A stretch of 48,311 nt of DNA, from contig CALWKC010000023.1 in assembly GCA_944381165.1 (NCBI GenBank), positions 1-48,311 of the forward strand, in the 5' to 3' direction. A program made the position numbers and the translations under genes. The DNA comes from an uncultured Lachnospira sp. (GTDB lineage Bacteria > Bacillota > Clostridia > Lachnospirales > Lachnospiraceae). Position 1 is the stretch's first letter; each line of letters starts with the position of its first letter. Below, one piece after another: positions 42,047 to 48,311 of this stretch. Under the pieces are notes generated by a model that saw nothing but the letters and a program-made list of their open reading frames with translations, did no database searches and was not told where the DNA came from.

Positions 42047-43314
42047 AAAAATTTGGGGTAATATTTCAGTTTGAGCTGATGAATTATATTAAAAATAAGA
42101 GCTATATGGTTACAACAATTATTGTTGCGGTTTTAGCGGGAATTATCATGTTTGTACCGAGCTTTTTTGATTTGGGCGGCTTATTCGCGGGCAGCAGCTC
42201 TTCGGATAGATCTGATTCTGAGCAGACGGCTGATGATACAGGAAGCGGTGAAGAAAGTGACAGCATTGTTCTGATATATGACAAATCAGGCGCGGTTACT
42301 GATGTCAGCTTTATACAGAGCTTTTATACTGATGATAAGATTGAGATGGCAGACAGCGAGAAAGAGCTGATAGAGCAGGTTGAGAGCGACAAGGCTGCCG
42401 CGGGCTTTGTTATTAATTCACTGTCGGACTTTGACTATTATGTTTTTAACCAGAGTATGCTCGACAGTAAGCAGACAACATTTTCACAGGCAATGACAGT
42501 TTTAAATCAAATGGTTTACTGTCAGGAGAACGGGATAGATTATGCTGAGATAAGCGCTGCGTTTTCTCCTCATATTGAGTGTCATGAAAATGTTCTGGGC
42601 AAGGATATGAGCAGCAATTACTGGTATTGTTACGGTCTTGTTATCATAATATTTATGATTATCATAATGTATGGCGTAATGGTTGCCACATCTGTCACTC
42701 AGGAAAAGAGCAACCGTACTATTGAGGTTTTAGTTACAAGTGCGGATACAAATATGCTTTTCTTTGCAAAGGTTTTAGCCGGTGCGCTTGCTGCGCTTTT
42801 CCAGACAGGAATTATTCTTGGGGTTATTCTTATTACATATAAAATAAACCAGAGCGCATGGGGCGGAATGCTTGATATGATTTTGGATATTCCGGGAAAT
42901 GTTCTTGTTACGTTTGCATTTTTCGGACTTGGCGGCTTTTTGTTCTATACATTTATATATGGAGCAATGGGAGCTTTGGTTTCAAAGACAGAGGATATTA
43001 ATAAGAGTGCCGGCGGTATTCAGATGGTGATTATGATTGTATACATTATCACGTTAGTATCTCTTATGAATGTAGACGGAATTGTTGTAAAGATTGCATC
43101 TTTCCTTCCTATAAGCTCTTACAGCGCGATGTTTGCAAGAGTTGCTATGGGAACAGTCTCAATATGGGAAATTATTGTTTCATTTGTCATTCTGGCAGTC
43201 AGCACTGTTGGCGTCGGAATTATAGGAGCGAAGATTTACAGAATGGGTACGCTTCGTTACGGCAATCCAATTAAGCTTACCAATGCAATCAAGTCATTAA
43301 AGCATTCAAAATGA
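42043..43314 (+). CDS. natB: ABC-2 type permease, NatB type
   Basis: The 423-residue membrane subunit has the ABC-2 layout: one N-terminal helix (about 22-45), a large external loop (about 46-190) rich in Ser and Asp near its start, then five or six helices. The conserved SVTQEKSNRTIEVLVTS motif of NatB-like permeases is at the cytoplasmic face after the second helix. It overlaps the ATPase gene by four bases, so the two form one exporter. Confidence 0.88.
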   Translation: MKKFGVIFQFELMNYIKNKSYMVTTIIVAVLAGIIMFVPSFFDLGGLFAGSSSSDRSDSEQTADDTGSGEESDSIVLIYDKSGAVTDVSFIQSFYTDDKIEMADSEKELIEQVESDKAAAGFVINSLSDFDYYVFNQSMLDSKQTTFSQAMTVLNQMVYCQENGIDYAEISAAFSPHIECHENVLGKDMSSNYWYCYGLVIIIFMIIIMYGVMVATSVTQEKSNRTIEVLVTSADTNMLFFAKVLAGALAALFQTGIILGVILITYKINQSAWGGMLDMILDIPGNVLVTFAFFGLGGFLFYTFIYGAMGALVSKTEDINKSAGGIQMVIMIVYIITLVSLMNVDGIVVKIASFLPISSYSAMFARVAMGTVSIWEIIVSFVILAVSTVGVGIIGAKIYRMGTLRYGNPIKLTNAIKSLKHSK

Positions 43315-43351
43315 TTGATTTGAAAATATTGATATAAAAAGGGTGATTGAA

Positions 43352-44710
43352 ATGGACAGAAGACGCAGGCTGAAATATGGCATTTTTGCAGGAATTGCGG
43401 CGGTGATTTTAATCGTGTGTGTTTCCGCGTTAGTTATATTTATAAGAAAAACTAATAATAAGAACATACAGTCGTCAGCTTCTGTGGCAGAAGAGGATGC
43501 ATCCTCCGAAATTCCAAACAGCAGTGAAGAAAATAAGGAAACTGAAAAAAATACGGATGCTTCGGTTTCGAGCGAAGCGTCTTCTGAGGAAATTCAGTCT
43601 GAAGAGAATACATCAGGCACCAATACAAATGAAAATGATACACAGGACACATCGGCACCTTCAGATGAGGCTTCAGAGCCTTCCGGCAGCGGCGGCGGAC
43701 AGTCCGTTCCTGAACGCGCCAGTGCAATTTTAAGCGGTATGTCTGTTGAGGAAAAGGTCGGTCAGATGTTTATTGCCAGATGTCCTCAGTCAGACGCCGC
43801 GCAGAAAGCTGCCGATTATCATTTGGGAGGATACATACTGTTCGGGCGTGATTTTCAGGGAAAAACAAAAGAACAGGTTATCAGTGATATTCAGAGCTAT
43901 CAGGACGCTGCGAGCGTTTCGTTGTTTATAGGAGTAGATGAGGAGGGCGGAACTGTCAATCGGGTCAGTCTCAATCCTAATCTTCGCACTGCACCGTTCT
44001 GGTCGCCTCAGGAGCTGTATGCAAGCGGAGGTTTTTCGCTTATCAGAAGCGACACACTGGAAAAGTGCCGTCTTTTGCACAGCCTCGGGATAAATGTTAA
44101 TTTTGCGCCTGTGTGTGATGTTTCTCAAAACCCTGCTGATTTTATTTATGCACGCAGTTTTGGAAGAGACGCAAATCAGACAGCCGAATATATCAGGAAT
44201 GTTACTCAGGTTATGAGTTCGGAGGGGATGGGGGCTGTGCTTAAACATTTTCCGGGATATGGAAACAATGCGGATACACACACAGGCATTGCCTATGACA
44301 ACCGTCCGTATGAAACATTTCTAAATTCGGATTTTCTGCCTTTTAAGGCAGGGATTGATAACGGAGCAGGAATTGTTCTGGTTTCCCACAATGTTGTCAC
44401 CTGCATGGACGGGCAATATCCGGCGTCTCTCTCATCGAGGGTGCATGAGATTTTGCGCAGCGAACTCGGTTTTTCCGGCGTTATTGTAACGGATGACCTT
44501 GCTATGGACGGCATCAGGGATTTTGTGTCTGACGACCGTGCGGCAGTGCTTGCGGTACAGGCAGGAAATGATTTGCTGTGCTGCACGGATTTTGAGACCC
44601 AGATACCGACGGTTATTAATGCAGTCATGAACGGGGAAATATCGGAACAGCGGATTGACGAATCAGTTATGAGAATTATAATGTTGAAAATTTCTTTGGG
44701 AATTATTTGA
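43352..44710 (+). CDS. Secreted, membrane-anchored GH3 beta-N-acetylhexosaminidase (NagZ-like)
   Basis: The 452-residue protein has a short basic N-terminus and one membrane helix (about 8-31), a Ser/Glu/Thr-rich linker (32-125), then a GH3 domain to the end. The NagZ-type loop KHFPGYGNNADTHTG near 297-311 carries the His acting with acid/base, and the nucleophile Asp is in IVTDDLAMDG near 378. It should release GlcNAc from muropeptides outside the membrane, as Bacillus NagZ does. ATG 43352 follows AAAGGGTGA; a GTG at 43343 lies within that site. It lies 37 bases after the exporter genes and may share their transcript. Confidence 0.88.
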   Translation: MDRRRRLKYGIFAGIAAVILIVCVSALVIFIRKTNNKNIQSSASVAEEDASSEIPNSSEENKETEKNTDASVSSEASSEEIQSEENTSGTNTNENDTQDTSAPSDEASEPSGSGGGQSVPERASAILSGMSVEEKVGQMFIARCPQSDAAQKAADYHLGGYILFGRDFQGKTKEQVISDIQSYQDAASVSLFIGVDEEGGTVNRVSLNPNLRTAPFWSPQELYASGGFSLIRSDTLEKCRLLHSLGINVNFAPVCDVSQNPADFIYARSFGRDANQTAEYIRNVTQVMSSEGMGAVLKHFPGYGNNADTHTGIAYDNRPYETFLNSDFLPFKAGIDNGAGIVLVSHNVVTCMDGQYPASLSSRVHEILRSELGFSGVIVTDDLAMDGIRDFVSDDRAAVLAVQAGNDLLCCTDFETQIPTVINAVMNGEISEQRIDESVMRIIMLKISLGII

Positions 44711-44775
44711 GAGAAGAATATTAAGTTGCAAACTTATTAAATTGATATTTAGTTTACTGAATAAAATATTTATTG

Positions 44776-44812
44776 AAAGGCAGAGTTGTTTTATGACTCT
44801 GCCTTTATTTTT
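44776..44812. terminator. Bidirectional terminator between GH3 and the XRE regulator
   Basis: AAAGGCAGAG (44776-44785) and CTCTGCCTTT (44797-44806) form a perfect 10-bp stem with an 11-base loop and T-rich sequence on the plus strand. It overlaps the stop codon of the minus-strand regulator by two bases. Confidence 0.8.
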
Positions 44813-45134
44813 TACATAAGCCGCTTAAATAAGCAGCTAAAAGTTCTTTATCTGTATTTGACAATGTTCTGTATAAGTTTAATATATCTTGCTCATCTTC
44901 TGAAATTAAATCATTTCTTAAAGGATTTTTTTTATAATCAAAAAATTCTGCAAGGCTTATATTTAAACCAAAACATATTTTCTCAAGTGTCGGAATTGTT
45001 GGATATGTCTGACGGTTAAAAATATTATTTAAGCTTGAATATGACAGTCCAGATTCTTTTGCTAATTTATATAAACTCCAATGTTTAAATTTTAGAAAGT
45101 AACTAATTCTATCAAGAATTTCGTTATCTGACAA
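44805..45134 (-). CDS. XRE-family helix-turn-helix regulator
   Basis: The 109-residue protein has an N-terminal Cro/C1-type HTH (about 5-66) with SLYKLAKESGLSYSSLNNIF as the DNA-reading part, followed by a helical tail with NLYRTLSNTDKELLAAYL that could be a dimer surface. The frame starts at TTG with a modest GAGTGAT site. It is divergent from the lipoprotein operon and very AT-rich. The palindrome in the opposing promoter is a likely binding site; autoregulation is inference. Confidence 0.85.
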   Translation of the reverse strand: MSDNEILDRISYFLKFKHWSLYKLAKESGLSYSSLNNIFNRQTYPTIPTLEKICFGLNISLAEFFDYKKNPLRNDLISEDEQDILNLYRTLSNTDKELLAAYLSGLCKK

Positions 45135-45216
45135 TTATATCACTCGCTTTCATACTTTTTTAAAAATTATATTTTAATCAGAAAATAAAGAGTAGATAAA
45201 AAGATGAGTAATAGTG

Positions 45217-45245
45217 TTGAAAATATGACTCATATGAGTTATAAT
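45217..45245 (+). promoter_or_regulatory. Promoter of the lipoprotein-LRR operon
   Basis: TTGAAA (45217-45222), exactly 17 bases, then a perfect TATAAT (45240-45245), 38 bases before the first start codon. Confidence 0.75.
45228..45239 (+). promoter_or_regulatory. Palindromic candidate operator in the spacer
   Basis: ACTCATATGAGT is a perfect 12-base palindrome lying between -35 and -10 and touching the -10. A further half-site ATGAGT occurs at 45204-45209. Position fits repression by the divergent XRE protein. Confidence 0.6.
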
Positions 45246-45282
45246 GACTGCAGAAAAATTTTTTATACGGAGGAGATTAAGT

Positions 45283-45651
45283 ATGAAGAAAAAAATTAAA
45301 AGGTATTTGCTTCTTGTTATTGCAGGCGTGTTTATATTAAGCTGCGCTGCGTGCGGAGGTGGTTCTTCAAAAAATTCAGTCTCTCAGCTTGTGGGAAAGT
45401 GGATTTATGTCAGCGCGAATGACGATAACAGAGTAAGCCAGAACGCGCCTGACGGCTTTCCTGATGAATTTGAGCTTTTTAGCGATGGCACAGGCTCATC
45501 TGAAGGGTATGATGTGGCATGGATAGCAGAAAACGGAAGAATAAAAATGGTTTTGGATAATTATTATGTTCACACGTTTTCATATAAATATTCAAATAAG
45601 TCGCTGTCACTGACAGATGATGAGGGAGTAACTGTAAATTATAAAAAATAA
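45283..45651 (+). CDS. Small secreted lipoprotein, lipocalin-like
   Basis: The 122-residue protein starts at ATG 45283 after GGAGGAG. Residues 1-20 are a lipoprotein signal peptide; the lipid-bearing Cys is Cys21 or Cys24 in ILSCAACGGG. The mature part begins with VGKWIYVS and continues as short beta strands, a layout seen in small lipocalin-like lipoproteins of Clostridia. Function is unknown. The next gene starts 20 bases after its stop. Confidence 0.8.
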   Translation: MKKKIKRYLLLVIAGVFILSCAACGGGSSKNSVSQLVGKWIYVSANDDNRVSQNAPDGFPDEFELFSDGTGSSEGYDVAWIAENGRIKMVLDNYYVHTFSYKYSNKSLSLTDDEGVTVNYKK

Positions 45652-45671
45652 TGGACTGTAAGGAGAAAATA

Positions 45672-46493
45672 ATGAAAATACAATGTAAAAAATGTTATTC
45701 ATATTTTGAGGATAATTTAGAGCAATGTCCTTATTGTGGGGCGAGGATTATAAAAAACACTGATAAAAACATGGAAATGGGAGAAGTAAATTCTGAACAG
45801 CCTGAGATTTTATTTTGTCAGTACTGCGGCACTAAAATTGAGAGCGGAGCCGCATTTTGCGTTAAATGTGGAAAGCCAGTTATAAGTCAGAAAAATAATT
45901 CATCTAAAATAAATTATCATGGCAAAACAAATTTTGTTATGGATTTATTGAGAAGATTCGGGTCTGTAAACGAGTCTATAAAAAAGGCAGGGGTTATCAG
46001 TGCGATTATACTGGCAATATTTCAGATTTTTGGAATGAAATACACAATACTCTACGACGGCTGGAGTGGAAAAGAAAAGATATTCGGCGGCGGTGCGATT
46101 AAGTTTGTGTATTCTCTGTTAACAGGCGCAGGGGAGCTCGGAGAATTTATGGACGATAGTCCTAAAAAATTTATTACAATAGGCTGGCTTTGTCTTATTG
46201 CGTTTGTCATAGGATATATAGCGCTGCTGGTTATATATGTAATGATGTTTCGCATGTATAAAGAAAATTATCATATTTATACGGTTATATCGGCAATTAA
46301 ATCAATGTCAACCTGCGCGATAGTTATTTTCGGCTTTGTTGTGGTTTTGGGTTTGTATATAGGCGGAAAAATGAACGAAACAGAGCTTGTCACATTTAAT
46401 ATAAATATTTTAAGCTGGCTGGGACTTATATATGCGGCTGCGCTGCGTATAGGTACAGGAATGATAATCAGTTCGCAGCTTGAAAGCGAGTGA
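45672..46493 (+). CDS. Zinc-ribbon membrane protein
   Basis: The 273-residue protein has two N-terminal zinc ribbons: CKKC with CPYC (residues 4-22) and CQYC with CVKC (about 50-70). A basic linker precedes about four hydrophobic segments (about 105-125, 165-195, 215-240, 245-265). AAGGAG lies six bases before ATG 45672. Such zinc-ribbon plus membrane proteins often sit with lipoproteins in Firmicutes but have no assigned role. Its stop is eight bases before the LRR lipoprotein start, so they should be co-expressed. Confidence 0.82.
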   Translation: MKIQCKKCYSYFEDNLEQCPYCGARIIKNTDKNMEMGEVNSEQPEILFCQYCGTKIESGAAFCVKCGKPVISQKNNSSKINYHGKTNFVMDLLRRFGSVNESIKKAGVISAIILAIFQIFGMKYTILYDGWSGKEKIFGGGAIKFVYSLLTGAGELGEFMDDSPKKFITIGWLCLIAFVIGYIALLVIYVMMFRMYKENYHIYTVISAIKSMSTCAIVIFGFVVVLGLYIGGKMNETELVTFNINILSWLGLIYAAALRIGTGMIISSQLESE

Positions 46494-46500
46494 GGCTGGA

Positions 46501-48306
46501 ATGGAGAAAATGAAAAATAATAAAATATATTTTTATATTGCTCTTATTTTTTTGTTAATAGGCTTTACAGGCTGCGGAGAGAATAAAAATAATAATAATG
46601 CAGGAGAAATAAATAATAATGAAACTATAAATACGGTTTCTGAAAATGATGAAATAGTATTTAGTGATTTTTTAGTGGAGCGCTGCGTAAGAAAAACGCT
46701 TAATAAGGATTGGGATTATAAAATCACAAAGAAGGATATAGAAAATATTAAGGAATTTGTTATAGATAATGTTCTTGATCCTTCAATAGGAGAGAACTGG
46801 CTTTCAGGAAATCCTTTAATGAACTTCTATTCCGGATATATAGACTTATCAGACCTTAAATATTTTACAGGGTTGGAGGAGCTTAATATAGATAATCTTG
46901 TAAATTTTGATATGGTGGTTAATTTTGATGCAGTGTCTGCCTGCAAGGAGTTAAAAACTCTGAGAATGCAGTATAATAACAGAGATGGTAATTTATATGC
47001 AGGAGCAAATTACGGATATAAATATCTTGCGGATATATTTGCTCAGCTTCCGAATTTAGAATATGTAGACTTGGGTGTTTTTGTAACTTCTCATATGAAA
47101 GAGATAATGCTGTCAAAATCATCAAATAAAGACGTATACTTTTATAATGGAGAGAATAATGAATACGCAGTTCCGCTTAATACAAATGTGAGAAGCTATC
47201 CCAATCCCCTATCTAACAGTAGACATGTATATGGTCCTTCAAGTGTTTCATCAATTACTAATCTATCGCCGGAGTATTATTATGACGGCAATGCTACGGA
47301 ACAGTATGATAACGGAACTTCAGAAAGCAGCATACCTATAGTGGAAGTTACATCTAATACTGATTTAGAAAAAGTTTTTAATTATTCAATAAAAGCAGAT
47401 ATAGAAGATTTAGTGATTTTGTGTGCGGCAGATTTAAAAGAGTTGGATTGCGGTTTGTTTGCAAAGTTTAAGAATTTATGTACGCTTTCTATAATAAAAA
47501 AAGGCTCAGCTTTTGGATATGTAAAAGAAAAAGAGGGAAGAAATGAAAGGCTTAAATTAAATAATACGGAAAATCTTTCAAATTTATCGAAACTTCAGGT
47601 CGTTAATTTAGCCGGGTGCAAGGGGGATTTCAGCGGCTTAGGAAAGATTAAAGAGTTGAGAGAGCTTTCTATGAACGGATGTGTTCCTGATAATATGAAA
47701 TTTCTCAGCGAGTGCGTAAATTTAGCTGAATTAAAGCTTTTAAATTTCGATGAGAGATATTCTGAGGATTTTGCATATAGCTCAGAAAAATTAAGTGGGT
47801 TAAAAATGTTTCAGATTGGGGCGTTATCACTTCTTTCTGACAAAGATAATATTACAGACAGTGAAATTACAGACAGTTATATAAAATATTTATATAAGAT
47901 ACCGTCTTTAGAGACAATTTATGCAAATTATTGCAGTGATTTTTCTTTAATAGGAAAGTGTTTAAATCTGAAAAATATCGTAATAAATCAATCGGGGAAT
48001 GCGTCTTTTGATAAACTTTCAAATCTGAAAAAACTTGAAAGTATTTATGTCAGGTCTTCCGGCGTTGATGGGATTGATACATTATTTACGCTTCCGGAAT
48101 TAACGGCTGTGAGAATATTGTCGTATGAACTGTCAAATGTTAATTCTGAATTATTTTCTGATTGGTCTGATAAAATTTTAAAACATGAAAAAATATCAGC
48201 CTTTAATATTAATTTAGATGAAAAAGAGGATTTTAATGCAATCAGCGGACTCCAACAGACGGTTTTGCGGAGCAAAACGGACGCGATGCGGAGCGAGCGG
48301 ACTTAA
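46501..48306 (+). pseudogene. Leucine-rich-repeat lipoprotein, interrupted near the C-terminal end by a 52-base insertion
   Basis: The frame (601 codons) begins with a lipoprotein signal peptide; the lipobox is GFTGC with Cys25. An Asn-rich stretch follows, then a BspA/internalin-like cap (about 52-95) with VRKTLNKDWDYKITKKDIE, and leucine-rich repeats (about 110-200 and 300-585). Ending residues QQTVLRSKTDAMRSERT come from a GC-rich insert flanked by AGCGGACT (48244-48251 and 48296-48303). Removing one repeat and the insert makes the frame read ISGLNL, the LRR consensus, continuing past the window. The gene is AT-rich. An unbroken gene ending here remains possible but less likely. Confidence 0.7.
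48244..48303 (+). mobile_element. 44-bp GC-rich hairpin insert with 8-bp direct repeats
   Basis: The insert (48252-48295) contains GTTTTGC / GCAAAAC around GGA (48262-48278). It is bounded by AGCGGACT on both sides, as expected for a target-site duplication of a small non-autonomous element. Confidence 0.55.
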
Positions 48307-48311
48307 CCTGT

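Noticed and set aside
44786-45019. 77-codon plus-strand frame opposite the XRE regulator
   Set aside because: It is antisense to a clear HTH protein and begins inside the terminator.

Overview
This is an AT-rich chromosomal segment with almost wall-to-wall housekeeping genes. It looks like an anaerobic Firmicute of the Lachnospiraceae type, possibly close to the pectin-using Lachnospira/[Eubacterium] eligens group. That placement is inference from gene content: kduI/kduD, Clostridia-style yloC-gmk-rpoZ and rimO-pgsA-pncC-recA-recX-rny runs, consensus sigma-A promoters, strong GGAGG ribosome sites and a very large acyl-CoA-dehydratase activase. No tRNA, CRISPR array, transposase or phage gene was found.

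Layout. 1-121 is the 3' end of a 23S rRNA with no 5S gene in the following 350 bases. Then come cheV, three poorly known small genes, a highly charged single-pass membrane protein, hisH-hisF and ung, closed by a strong terminator. A 38-residue membrane peptide gene and a 1408-codon activase/reductase fusion lie on the minus strand. Next are an inactive-looking rhomboid with a zinc-binding tail, pyk, vanZ-like, tyrS, a polytopic membrane protein, rqcH (minus), yloC, gmk, rpoZ, rlmD, a GH25 lysozyme, rimO, pgsA, pncC, an SOS-regulated recA, recX and rny.

The second half carries a class I/II aminotransferase, proC, a NUDIX hydrolase, a SpoIIM-like protein, DAHP synthase (minus), deoB, pdp, truA (minus), the pectin-catabolic pair kduI and kduD, a NatAB-type ABC exporter, and a secreted GH3 hexosaminidase. 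The last block is a XRE regulator divergent from a lipoprotein, zinc-ribbon membrane protein and leucine-rich-repeat lipoprotein operon.

Most notable observations. (1) The LRR gene at the right edge is interrupted by a 44-bp GC-rich insert flanked by 8-bp direct repeats; removing insert plus one repeat restores an LRR-consensus reading frame. (2) Phosphopentomutase DeoB has Gly at position 13, where the family has the metal-ligand Asp, while every other ligand is present. (3) A family of short GC-rich palindromic elements starts on the T-tracts of terminators, and one copy supplies a misleading upstream start for rlmD. (4) The activase fusion carries two complete ATPase halves, each with both cluster cysteines, in one chain with an HgdB-like reductase module. 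(5) The regulator/lipoprotein/zinc-ribbon/LRR module has a palindromic operator inside its promoter and is the best candidate here for an undescribed system.
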